DNA of 64,000 bases from Capronia americana (lineage: Eukaryota > Ascomycota > Eurotiomycetes > Chaetothyriales > Herpotrichiellaceae): contig JADWQD010000002.1 in NCBI GenBank assembly GCA_016110215.1, positions 1,798,001-1,862,000 on the forward strand, in the 5' to 3' direction. Of the stretch, positions 24,545 through 35,179 are shown piece after piece; positions within the stretch are counted from its first letter, which is position 1, and every line of letters begins with the position of its first letter. Under the pieces are notes generated by a model that worked only from the letters and a program-made list of their open reading frames with translations, did not search any database and was not told where the DNA came from. The position numbers and the translations under genes were made by a program.

Positions 24545-25232
24545 ATGACTTCATCCACTGTCGAAGCCCACCGCAACTTGATCCCCTTCAACAGCTTCAT
24601 CTCCTCGACCGGCCAGCACGGCACCCTCATGGTGACCGATATTTTCATCTTCCCCGACAAACTAGCAGAGTACATCGAGATCGTCACGCCCGTGGTGCAC
24701 GAGATGCGTGCCCTGCCCGAGTGTCTGTGGTGCGAGATCTCCCAGAACCCGACCGACGCAAGCCACATTAGGGTTCAGCACGGCTGGACCAAGGGGACCG
24801 AGTGGTTTACCAACGTGAGTCGATTGATTGATTGATTGACTGATTGCGTCACGACCAGGGATAACATCGGTCGTCAATCCTATCTGATTCCGTTGTTAGA
24901 TATAGAGAGAGAGAGGCTAACGAACCCACCCCCGCGGCTGGGGTGGACACAGGCCTGTGAAGCAAAGCCATGGTTCGCGAACTATGTCCAGAAATTGGCC
25001 GGGATCGCGGACAAGAGTAAAGGAAGTGAGTGCTCCGTATGGTCCTGCCGCTGTTTCTGCGTTCTTCGTTTCCCGGATCTGTGGCTCCGAGTTGTGAGCA
25101 TGCCCGTCGGGGGAAAGGGTGATGGTTGATGGATGATAATCACTGACCGTGAGACCGTGGCACTGTGCTGACTTGTTGACCCTTTGTTCGGTAGGGAGCG
25201 TTGCGCATTTCGACCGCATTCCGATCAATTGA
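24545..25232 (+). CDS. ABM-fold (antibiotic biosynthesis monooxygenase-like) protein
   Basis: The exons are 24545-24814, 24953-25025 and 25195-25232, with introns of 138 and 169 nt, giving 126 residues. The beta-alpha-beta core shows LMVTDIFIFPDKLAEYIEIV, then a strand with LPECLWCEISQNP, then HIRVQHGWTKGTEWFTN. The short second exon gives the helix KPWFANYVQKLAGI. The third exon gives the closing strand VAHFDRIPIN, which is how family members typically end. ABM proteins are small dimeric ferredoxin-like folds, some of them cofactor-free oxygenases acting on aromatic or polyketide substrates; others only bind ligands. The substrate is not predictable. The first intron begins next to a GATT tetranucleotide repeat. 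The last two splice junctions rest on frame, consensus and family logic. Confidence 0.75.
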
Positions 25233-25940
25233 AGATAGGTGGCGATGGTAGTGGTGCAATGACTTTGACTCTACAGTAGCATCACTCTACAGCATCCTAG
25301 AGCTGGAGCTGAAGATGGAGTCGGAGCTGGTGCAGGAAGGGAGTCACGCGCGTGGCAAGCACGAACGCACACCCGCAAACACCCCCTGTGTGCGCGAGCC
25401 GCTGAAGAGGTCTTCCGTAAGTATGTTGGCATAGGGAGCGAATGAAACCAATAAGTATGCAGGTACAGCAGCGTCGCAGCATGAGGTACCTAGTATGTAT
25501 AACTTGTACGAAATTGATACGTGTCGGTCCTTCTGCGTCGCTGAGAAAAGTACGTGCCCAGTAAGTCAGCTTCCTTTGGTTAATTCTATATAGGGTCTCA
25601 GCTCTATACGATTTAGAGATATATACTTATCGCTCTACATCCTCGGATCAGTTTATCAGACAGGTATCAGACGGGCCCCTACTGCTTCCCGTACATGTAT
25701 CGCCCCATTCGTGACACCCGGTCGTAATTCAAAAATGACGGCGCCTTCAAAGTCTTCACACCTAATCGCCGGTTGGAGACCGAAAGAAGAGCCTACCCAA
25801 TGGTTCGGTTCGACCACAAGGGGAACAGGCCACCTTTAGCCGTATCGTAGCGTAGCCCCCCCATCGCGAACCGGGCGGAGCTCTGGCTTTAAGAGATCCG
25901 CGGAGGAACAGACTACAGCCAGCAGAGCCGTCAGCTCTCC
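25233..25940. other. Convergent spacer, no gene seen
   Basis: Lies between the 3' ends of the ABM gene (plus) and the metallophosphoesterase (minus). AT-rich patches near 25590-25640 could be 3' processing sequence. Nothing further supported. Confidence 0.4.
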
Positions 25941-26903
25941 TCATTCCCACCCCTTGGTACTCCTGTCCAGGTCCTTGCTCGGGCGTCCACTCCTCCTCCA
26001 GACCGTGGACCCATCCCCGGGATCGACCATATCGGTCGCGGGTAGCACCTCCCTCAGAAGGTCGTTGATATCCAGTCCCCGGTCCTTGGCCATCTGCCAC
26101 TGTTTCGGGTACCCCAGGCTGACTTCTTCGAAGCGGACGCCGTCGCGCCAGTCGGTCCGCCGAACGTGCAGATGGCCCGTGACCACGACCTTGGCGTTGT
26201 ACCGCGTATGCCAGTCCTCAGTCTTCTTCGTGCCACACCAGAGCGAGAACCGTGGGATCATGGGGATGGTGATGGTGTCCTCTCTGAGCGGCCAGTGGTT
26301 CACCAGCACGAGCGGAATGCCCCGCTGCGACGTGGCTTCGAGCCGCTCCTCGGCCTTGGCGACGAGTTCCTCACACCATTGATCGCGTGACTCGTACGGG
26401 TCCGGGTGCAGCAGCGCCTCGTCCGTGGCGACGATGTTCTGCTCCAGGGCCCAATCGAGCGCCCCTTCGCGCGAGACGTCGTCGGGCCGGAACGAGTAGT
26501 CGTACAGGGTGAACAGCGGGCAGATGATGCAGGGCCCACCCTCGCCCTCCCATTTCACGTACTCGTCCTCGGGCGTAATGACTCCGCATTCGTTGGCGAC
26601 GCGTAGGCATTCTTCGTACTTGAATTCGCCTCGCAATTCCTTGTTGAGCGCGTCGTCCTCGTGTCCGTCCGTCCGGTCGCCCCTGCCCGGGAGGGTGTAC
26701 AGTTCGTGGTTCCCCGGCACCCAGAAGACCTGCTTGAACAGTTTGGTGGTGATGCTAAAGGCGTCCTGGAGATGTTCGAGCTTCTCGCCGACGTCGCCGC
26801 AGATGATCAGGCTGTCCTCCAGGTGGGGTCGCAGCTCGCACAAGGCGTCACGGTTGTGCTTGTAGCTGAGGTGCAGGTCTGCTATCGCGTAGAGTTTGGT
26901 CAT
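25941..26903 (-). CDS. Calcineurin-like metallophosphoesterase
   Basis: A single exon of 320 residues starting at the ATG of MTKLYAIADLHLS; the frame continues upstream but without family-like sequence. All five metallophosphoesterase blocks are present: ADLHLS (about 7-12), ICGDVGE (about 33-39), WVPGNHELY, LVNHWP and TGHLHV. Together these residues bind two metal ions and catalyse phosphoester hydrolysis. An unusual acidic insertion with RTDGHEDDALNKELRG follows GNHE. The C-terminus is Ser/Lys/Asp-rich. The natural substrate is unknown. No signal peptide is visible, so a cytosolic location is likely. It is transcribed toward the ABM gene. Confidence 0.92.
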   Translation of the reverse strand: MTKLYAIADLHLSYKHNRDALCELRPHLEDSLIICGDVGEKLEHLQDAFSITTKLFKQVFWVPGNHELYTLPGRGDRTDGHEDDALNKELRGEFKYEECLRVANECGVITPEDEYVKWEGEGGPCIICPLFTLYDYSFRPDDVSREGALDWALEQNIVATDEALLHPDPYESRDQWCEELVAKAEERLEATSQRGIPLVLVNHWPLREDTITIPMIPRFSLWCGTKKTEDWHTRYNAKVVVTGHLHVRRTDWRDGVRFEEVSLGYPKQWQMAKDRGLDINDLLREVLPATDMVDPGDGSTVWRRSGRPSKDLDRSTKGWE

Positions 26904-28101
26904 GGTGAAGAGCGGGTGCTGCTGCTCCCTCGGATGTGGAAACGAGCTGAATGGGAATTTGGCCGTGCTCCGCCAAGGCAGCACTCGAGCCGGTGCTACC
27001 ACACTCTAACTCGGGTCTGGCCTCGCTGGCTCTGGAGGAAGGCAGAGGTGATTGAGCGCACCAACCAGGGTACAGCCGCGAGGACAGCAAGATTGTTCAT
27101 GTGACACAATCCGGGACAACGAATTGACTCGTTAGGAATTCACTTGCACCGCTCTCATGATGTTGGAATGTGGAATTGTCTGCTCCTGTCTTTGTCAAAA
27201 ATTCCACCTGAGGGTCCAAGAACGGGCACGGTGATAGCGAATATGGCATCAGAGTGCCTTGGTTCTTCCCCTGCGGATCTCTTCTTCAAAGCAATAAGGC
27301 TCAGTGCGTGGATTCGGTGAACGAGATTAAGTTGAGATTCGACTGAGCAAGGGTTGACCGCCGCTAGCGCTAGTTGTTGGCCAATCACAGCCAACCTCAG
27401 CCACGGCCGGAGGCGCAAGATGTTTCTTCCGACTCAGCGCTGGGGATCGTGGGGTTCGTAGGGTCTCCACCGTCCCAAGGTCCAGATTAACGTGCATCAT
27501 TCAGACTCCAAAGATGTGGCAAGGCGGAGGAGATTAGGTGAGGGTGGGCGAATCGACGGCAAGAACAATCATCCTTACACGACCCTAGCATCGGCGAGAC
27601 AGCAGCGAGCCAATTCGCTCCAAACGCATCAGGATTGGTCTATACGCAATTGCTATGTCTCGCAGGACCGCGGAAATTCATTTCACAGAAGTCGACTCGG
27701 CTCAATCAAGCCAGGTCGACTCGCGCTTTCGCAGAAGACTTGACTGACAAAACAAGGTGACTTTCCCGCTTCATCACTCGTTCAACCCCAGGCATTGAAA
27801 TCCTGTGCAAGAAGCGAAAATCAACCAAACGCGAAGTATATGCATGATTTGAAGTTCTTTCCAAACGCCAAACCGCCCTCGGCAGGTAAATGACAAGCAG
27901 GTTCTGTGCTTGTGTCCTGCCCCCACTCGGTCACATCACCCTGTTCACGCTGCGCCAGTTCGCGATTGTACCGGTATCCAAGCCTTGAAACCCGTGGTAT
28001 CTTGGGTGTGTAGTGTTTGCTGTTCGTTACTCATAAATTTGATCTTCTGTGCTTGTCGGTGCTGCATTCGCACCAGGGTTGCTCGGAGCAGCCCCTGTTG
28101 G
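26904..28101. other. Spacer between the metallophosphoesterase and the copper-fist gene
   Basis: 1.2 kb containing the metallophosphoesterase upstream region and the copper-fist 3' side. No supported gene or repeat. Confidence 0.4.
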
Positions 28102-29866
28102 CTACCGGACCCAATTCTCGTCATCTCTTTCATCGTCTAAGACCAATTGAGGGTCGGACATGTCGGGAGCGACCGACCACGCTGGATCCTCTGCCATGAA
28201 AGCTGACGGTACCTCATTCATCGGCTGCTGGACGGGCTCATAGGACATCACATCAGGGTGCGCATATCTCATGGCTTCCTTGACGGTATAGGAATGTTCG
28301 CCGGTTCCGGTACTTCCAGGTGTGGAGATACTGGGCGTCATTCCCCGACTCACACTCGACAAACGCGAAGGCTGCTCCGCATCTTGTGGGTTCATCTGCA
28401 TCTGCGCCATCTGTTTCTGCATTTGCATCCTTTTCGTCTCCGCTTCGGCCTGTTTCAGGAAATCATCGATGGCGAGACTTCCGAGGTCGTCGTCGGCCAG
28501 CATGCTCGCTTGAGGCGTACCGAAATACGACGAGGCCGAGCTTAGCCGGTGATGTTCTGACGTATCATCTCCGCCAGGACTGCTGAGCTCATTGCTCATG
28601 GGCCGATCGTTACTCCAACCGTTGTTGTTGGAATTGGGGGACGGTTCTTCGGCTTCCGAGGGTTCGCCGCTCGAAGGGCTGATACCAACCCTGTGGATCT
28701 GGTTGGCCAATTCGGAAGGGGAATGCTGGAACGCAGCTGGCTGGGACAACATATACGGGGAATTGCCCTTGCTCATGGGGTTCAGATTATACATGTTATT
28801 ATTGCTGTTGCCATTGTTGAGATCCAAGCTGAGGTTTGTCCAATCCACCGACGACGACCCGTCGTTGATTCTTGACCAGGCTGGAGGCTCATACTGATGC
28901 GCCTGGTCGTAGGTCATGAACCAGTTGTCGGGGAACGTCTCTGGGAGGGTCAGATCCTGCTGGCTCGGGTTTTGACTGTTCGGGACGCTTGTAGGTTGAG
29001 ATGGCGGCGTGTCTGCGCTGAAGGGAGAGTAGGCGTAGGCGCGCGGGTCGAAGCTGGGGATTTTGAAGTCAGACAGCGGGGATTGTGCCGCCATTCTCGT
29101 TGGCCCAAGTACAGGTGAATTGTGCTCGGATCTGACCCGGCGCTCTACAATCTGCATGGCCTCCGTAATCGAGTTGTGCAGAGGTGACTCGTGAAAAGGC
29201 CGCGCGGATTTGGTCAGCAGGAGGTTGTCTGTGGAACGTTGAGCGAGCTCCCGATGGCCATGGAGCGAATTCGACCTGGAGGGGATTTTGTATGGTGCAC
29301 CAAGTTGGTTATGGGCGTCGTTAAACCTATGGACCGGTTTGTGATGACCGTTTGTGAAAACGGTCGTCTTGGGGTCGTGGGCATTCTTATTGTGCCATTG
29401 TTTGGGGTGATCCTTTGGTTGTATATACTGTGGTATGTCCTCGGGTACCGGGTCCAGCTGTGGCTCTTTTTTCAGAGAGCAGTTACAGCGCGAGCCATGT
29501 TGGCAGCAGCAAGTCTGAGGGTCTGTGTGGACGTCAGCGCCATGCCCTGCCGTATCGGATTGCGGTGCAAGCGCACCGTGCTTTCCATCGTGCTTGTCGT
29601 GAGGACAGTTCTCTTTTGAATGGCCCTTGTCGTGACACTCGCACTTGACATGTTGCGAGCGTGACTTTCGCAGGCCTCGGCAGTGTTGGCATTGTGACAC
29701 GGGTCGACCCTTTTTGTTGACATGGACCAGAAGACGATCTGATTGAATGAGTAAGACTGCGGCAACTCTCGAGTATCGTAGGGGACTTACCTTGATGGTG
29801 GCAAGAACTCACACGATGACCCCTCACACACGCCTCGCAGGCGAATTTCTCCCCGTTGATGAGCAT
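28102..29866 (-). CDS. Copper-fist transcription factor (Ace1/Mac1/GRISEA class)
   Basis: The exons are 29866-29791 and 29738-28102 (minus), with a 52-nt intron (GTAAGT donor) splitting the codon G|AT, giving 570 residues. Residues 1-45 form a copper fist: MLINGEKFACEACVRGH with zinc ligands C10, C13, C22 and H24, followed by the minor-groove KKGRP motif at 34-38. Downstream are a His/Lys/Asp-rich segment and a compact Cys cluster, CCCQHGSRCNCSLKKEP (residues about 102-118), a likely copper-sensing module. The rest is Ser/Pro/Asn/Gln-rich, with an acidic C-terminus that may activate. The RCNCSLKKEP context recalls the copper-detoxification AceA type more than the copper-uptake Mac1 type, but this is not certain. 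Expected role: binding promoters in response to copper in the nucleus. Confidence 0.92.
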
Positions 29867-31929
29867 TTTGGACCTTCACTTGTTTCCGACGTTTCTCTTG
29901 CGCGGAATACTTCGTCGCAGGGAACGAATCCGGGCAGGTAAGGCTTCGCGGTGGGACTCGATCGCTCGGCTGGTGGGTATGACTGTCGCCGGACAGCGCG
30001 GGTAGGGACGCCGGCGGCAACGCCAGCAGCAAGGGTGCGGAAAGTCGAAGCCCTAGACGTGGAAAGGACGCATCGAAAAGGTAGAAATAGAAAGCGCCGG
30101 ATGATGCAAGTGTGGACGTCGTTGGCCGCGATATGGAAGAGTGCGGAAGAGGTGTTGTGGGAGGTATCCGAAAAGACTTCGTTAAAGAACCGCCAGACGC
30201 CGGAAAGGTGGACCAGGAGAAAGGAAAGATTGACTATTGCAATGCCGTCTAGTATGGGTCCGGATCAGCCATGTTGTGCTTCTCAGGATCCCGCGGAGGT
30301 GATGTTGTTGCTGATATTGTGTAGTACGAGCCAAAGCGGTTGAGAGGTGTTGGTGGCAGAGATGGGCCGAGGGGAGTGAAGGGCAAGTTGTTCCAGAAAA
30401 GCAACAAGCGAAGACGGCGCGGGAGGATGGAGTTTTTCGTTGGAGAAGGCGACGAAGCGGTGGCCAGTCAGATGGGCTTGATGGGCCTGTGTGGCGGATA
30501 TTTCACTTCGAGTTTGGTGGACTACAGAATTCGCAGAGGGAGCTGCTCTCTGTTTGCTGGGCCGTGGGATGGATACGACGTCCTCTTTGGTGACCCGCGA
30601 TTCAAGTTAGCCTGTCATTAAAGATGCCGAAATCCTCAGGCGCTGCTTTCGTGTTCCTGAGGTTCCGAATGTTTTCGAGAATGCCATTACATACCGACCT
30701 TTCCTCGTGATCGCTGAAGATCGGGAAGCGAAGGCCCTCGCAAGGACCCTTAACGGTGCAACAGGGTTGCCTGTCGGCAGGAAGCGTCCCCCGACCACCC
30801 TCTTCCACCTCCCTCGGGCACCGCATTTTGGGCGCGGTCACCCTCGCTACACTGCCACTGCTTTGGGTTGGCCTAGGATCCCGCAACGCCGGAGCATAAA
30901 TCTTCTTTACTGTAACTGGCGGGCGTCCCTAAGGATGCAACCTCTGTATGCCTCTTTGGCTACGCCCGGCAGTCGCTCCAGAGGCCCCTTGCTCTGTCTT
31001 GGATATTGTCACATGGTGAGCTGCATGATACAGAGTACTCTGCAAGCTGTTTCTGTACTTTATGCCGCTCTCGATTTGTCTCAAAGTCGGTGCACTAGAC
31101 ACTACTTCGCCACACATTGAGCGTTCCCCACGGGAAAGCATGAAGTACTGAAATATGACCCGGAGAATTCCCTTGATCAACCCTGCAAGGAACGAGACAG
31201 GAAAGAGTCACAAGATACGGTGCTCCTACCACGCGAGCACGCTATACGCCATACTCAGCCCATGGTAGTATTCGGGCCTGATGATCCTTCTCACTGTTGG
31301 GTACTTTCCTCCAACTAGCACTGCGCGCCTCTCGTCGTGGGCATTCACTCCCGGTCTGATCACTTGATCACGGAGCTTACGGCTTCCCTTTGTGTTGAGG
31401 TATACCGTCTAGAAAAGTCTGGCTGCCCTTCTCTGTAATACGGTGTCTTCCAGCCGCCCATACTCGCAATCTCGATCGTGTACTTTAGTGACGCCTGCTA
31501 CGCCCACGAGCACGACGTACGGCGAAGAGTTGTTACATGGATAAAAGGTCGAATTCTTTTGGTGATGGAAAAGCTATTCAAAATGTTGCTGAAATGCTCA
31601 CTCGTCTCGTAGCTAATATAGCAGGCATGAATTCGAGGTTCCCAAGCCCAAACCATGTCGGGCCACTCTCAGGGCAAGCTCGACAGTCGTGGGAGGTCGC
31701 CATCGTCGGTATTGTCCGTTCGTTCAAGTCGTGATGCCTCTCGCGTCTCGCGTTCGTAATGTTGCAGGTCCCTGCTCAGACAATCGAACGCTGCTGATGA
31801 TCCAAACTCCCATCCATGCACTTTCTGTACAGACCAGAAAATTCTAGCACCGGAAAAGCCCAAATCCAAGCACATCTCAACACATCCATCGCTGTACAGC
31901 CCAAGAATAGCTCACCCTGTCTCCTCCAC
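29867..31929. other. Upstream region of the copper-fist gene
   Basis: 2.1 kb between the copper-fist start and the PEPCK stop, both genes on the minus strand. No frame with family features; a purine-rich stretch runs from 30040 to 30440. Probably long leader and promoter of the copper-fist gene plus the PEPCK 3' end. Confidence 0.4.
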
Positions 31930-34110
31930 TTACACTACAGGTCCGGCCTTGATGACATCCTCGGTTGCTTCATCGGCGTACTTCTTGAAGTTCTCGTTGA
32001 ACAACTTGCCCAGTTTGGTCACCTCCTCGCCAAAGTCGGCGGTACCGGTCCACGACTTCTTGGGGTTGAGAAGCTCATCGGGCACGTTCGGGCACGTCTT
32101 GGGGACGCTGAGGTTAAACACATCGTAAGTCTCATACTCGCTCTTCGCAAGCTCTCCAGAGTGGATGGCGTCCAAAATGGCACGGGTATACTTCAGCGGG
32201 CAACGCTTGCCACCAGTGGTAGCACCGGCACCAACCCAGCCGGTGTTGAGCAACCATGCGTTGGAATTGTGCTCAGAGATCTTGTCAGCAAGCATCTTGG
32301 CGTAGCGCATCGGGTGCAGGGCCAGGAAGGGCTGTGCGAAGCAGGACGAGAAGGTAGCTTGCGGCTCCGTGACGCCGTCTTCGGTCCCAGCCATCTTCGA
32401 CGTGTAGCCGGAGATGAAGTGAAACATGGTCTGGGCGGTGTTCAGCTTGGAAATAGGCGGCAACACACCACGGGCGTCACAGGTCAGGAGGATGATGTTG
32501 CTAGGATGGTTCTCCGTCATGCAGGGAATCTTGGCGTTGCCGATGTATTCAATGGGGTATGCGCAACGAGTGTTCTCGGTCAGGGTGGCATCGTCGTAAT
32601 CGACTTCTCGGGTCTCGGGGTCGAAGACAACGTTCTCCAAGACCGAGCCGAAGCGGATGGCATTGAAAATATCGGGTTCTTTCTCTGCGGACAGGCCAAT
32701 GCACTTGGCGTAACAACCTCCCTCAATGTTGAAGACGCCCTTGTCGGACCAGCAGTGCTCGTCATCACCGATCAACTTGCGCTTAGGATCGGCTGAGAGA
32801 GTTGTCTTGCCAGTACCGGACAGTCCAAAGAAGACAGTCACATCACCATTCTCACCCTCATTAGCCGAAGAATGCAGGGTCAGGACGTTGTGCTTGACCG
32901 GCATCTCGTAGAAGAGGACTGTGAAAACACCTTTCTTCATCTCGCCAGCATATTCGGTGCCAAGTATAACCATCTCTTTCTCAGCAAAGTTGATGGCGAC
33001 ACTGGTTGCACTCGTCATGCCGGTTGTGTATCGGTTGGCGGGGAAGGAGCCGGCATTATAGATGACATAGTCGGGGTGGAAGTTCTTCAACTCTTCGCGT
33101 GAAGGTCTGATGAGCATGTTGCGCATAAACAGTGCATGATAGGCACGGGCACAGACAACTCGGACACTGATGCGGTACCGCTCGTCCCAGCCGGCGTAGC
33201 CATCGATGACATAAATGCGGTTTCGGGTGTTGAGGTAGTCAACAGCTCGTTCTCGGTTGATCTTCCAGACCTATATCGCAGATGTCAGCGACTCGATTGA
33301 GGGTGCAGCAGAGGGATAAGGTGGGGCTGATAAACAGAAGCCGCAAGAAGGTGCCGACAGCGACGAGAATGGAAAGGTTCCATGCCCTCGACTCCAGCCC
33401 TGCCGTGAGCACCCGCAGCCAAGACCTAAAGCCGCGGCAAAGAACTCGAACTGCGTCATGGACCTCTTTCCGAGCAAACGCGGGGCAGAACCACACGTCA
33501 ATTCGCAAGTGGTGTTTCCCGCCTGTCCGTGGAGCATATGCGAACGACTGCATCATCCTGCATTGCGGGGAAGGGCAGTCTGTAGTCGTCGAGCTCACAC
33601 CATATCCAAAAGAATGTGAGGCTTTTTTGACTAGCCGCATGATGGCTGCCATGACATGTGCTCAATCTTCTCAAGAGGCGGACGAGTTCTGAAGAGAGAT
33701 AGAAAAGAAACAGGACAATACTAACCTCTGGCGACATGGGTTTGTTGACGGGTCCCCACCAGACATCCTTCTCCGATCCTTCCTCTTTAACCACACGCTT
33801 ATCCAGCGGGGAACGACCGGTCTTGGAGCCTGAGTATGCCGTCAGGGCTCCCGACGACGTAATTGCAGTGCCAGTCTCGTAGACCAGAGCATCTTCATAT
33901 AGAGCAGATACTGATGGGTTTGCAACGATGGCCACACGGTCGTAGTCGATGTGTGCGGTGGTATGTAGTTCCTCTTCGAGCTCCGTGTGCTCACGGGACG
34001 GCCTGAGACGGAAGTAAGTCAAAAGTCATCGGTAATCAAGAGGGGTCAACAACAACGTACTCGACACCACCCGGATGGAGAGCGGTCTTGTTGACCGAGT
34101 GAGAAACCAT
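31930..34110 (-). CDS. acuF/PCK1: Phosphoenolpyruvate carboxykinase (ATP)
   Basis: The exons are 34110-34061, 34002-33726 and 33270-31930 (minus), giving 555 residues, normal for the ATP-type enzyme. It converts oxaloacetate and ATP to phosphoenolpyruvate, the committed step of gluconeogenesis. Visible motifs are the P-loop FGLSGTGKTTLSAD (about 257-270), the metal site GDDEHCW (about 277-283), ILGTEYAGEMKKG and the conserved NTGWVG segment. The second intron is 455 nt, far longer than its neighbours. The start follows family members (HPGGVEPSREHTELEEELH after the first splice). The frame stays open 90 codons upstream of this ATG, with an Arg/Ser-rich sequence. Upstream lie a CCAAT box (reverse, 34428-34432), a TGACGT and a G-tract. 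PEX11 and a peroxisomal ligase are neighbours. Confidence 0.97.
33271..33725 (-). other. Unusually long intron in PEPCK
   Basis: 455 nt, with donor GTTAGT, branch site GCTGAC and acceptor GATATAG. Exon ends are fixed by family sequence (NKPMSPE joined to VWKINRERA). The plus strand inside it has a 136-codon ATG frame (33282-33692), antisense to PEPCK. No family is recognised for that frame. Confidence 0.8.
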
Positions 34111-35179
34111 TCTGGAAGAGAAAGCTCGAAGCTGTGTTTTGGCTAGATTAGAACGTGCTGTGCCAGTTGCTGGGGAAGGTGAATGAGGGCGGATCTGGTG
34201 GACAGCTTGAAGACGGGAAGAATAGTCTGAAGACATGACTTGGGGAATGTCCTGATATTGTATCTTCCTGACGATGGGGCCAAGCCGAACAGAAGTGCTA
34301 TTCCCGATGAGCGCACGGGAGAGATCGGAGGGCGACGAGATGGTTTTGCGTAGAGCGGCAATCCGACTCTGCCCGATCAAAGGTGATTGGAAGAGGCGAG
34401 ACGCCGTTGATATGCCGTGTTATACTAATTGGAGATCAAGTCCACAGCTGCGGAGCATGCGATAATGTTCGCAAATGTCCTTCTTATTATCGTCGAGCAC
34501 AGAGAAGTGGAAGGGAAGGGGAGGGAGGGGTGACGTTCGACAGCACAACATGAGGTGGAGGCAAACATTTCATCGGGACCTCAGCTGAGGAGAAACTGAC
34601 ACATCACTGCTGGTCCCCCACTAACAATTACCTACCTGAGCCCCTCGCAGGAGTCGTTCATCACCCAGCCCGTCAGCCGTAATGTTTTTGCTATTCTCTC
34701 GGCTGTGCGTCACGGAACGCCTCTTTGGTCTCAAGGCAAAATGCCATCCTCCTCTTGGCCACCAAGTGAGTTTCCGAAAGGAGATGGACGTGACGAGGGC
34801 TTGCGTGTCATCGACATGTCCTATTCGATCGGTCTGACGTCTCCGTTGAACAAGCACTCAAAGATGGGCGCTTGGATGCATCGCAGCTTCAGGCGGGGAA
34901 GGCGCAAACAAGTCATAAAGGCCGAGTGAGTGACCCAAGCATTATCAAAAACCGTTATCCTCTACGTACCAGGTGATTGAGACAACTACATCATTCCAAC
35001 TCGCCAAATGACCTCAAGGTGCGTGCGCTCTGCTCGATCGACATCTTCTCTAGAACTCATCTCCACAACCCATCTGTCCGAGAAGCCCCAGATCATCCCA
35101 AGGCTGCGGCTTCTCCAGGATTTAGTCCGTGGGGACTCCTATAATGGTCGCACTTTGCTAGCTTTCACGTCATGGTACT
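34111..35179. other. PEPCK promoter and PEX11 3' side
   Basis: 1.07 kb. On the minus strand the PEPCK frame stays open to 34380. It contains a G-tract at 34513-34530 and TGACGT at 34531-34536. A plus frame at 34705-34929 has no family features. Confidence 0.45.
34513..34530 (+). promoter_or_regulatory. G-quadruplex tract next to a TGACGT site
   Basis: GGG-AA-GGGG-A-GGG-A-GGGG on the plus strand (C/T-rich on the PEPCK sense strand), immediately followed by TGACGT, a CRE/bZIP half-palindrome. It lies about 400 bp upstream of the PEPCK ATG. A regulatory role is inferred from position only. Confidence 0.5.

Noticed and set aside
31816..32796. 326-codon plus-strand frame opposite PEPCK
   Set aside because: It lies wholly antisense to a well-identified gene, has no domain features, and is the usual open shadow produced by biased third positions.
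34400..34420. Near match to a CCG-N7-CCG gluconeogenic regulator site in the PEPCK promoter
   Set aside because: The spacing is eight bases, not seven, so it does not meet the known AcuK/AcuM pattern.
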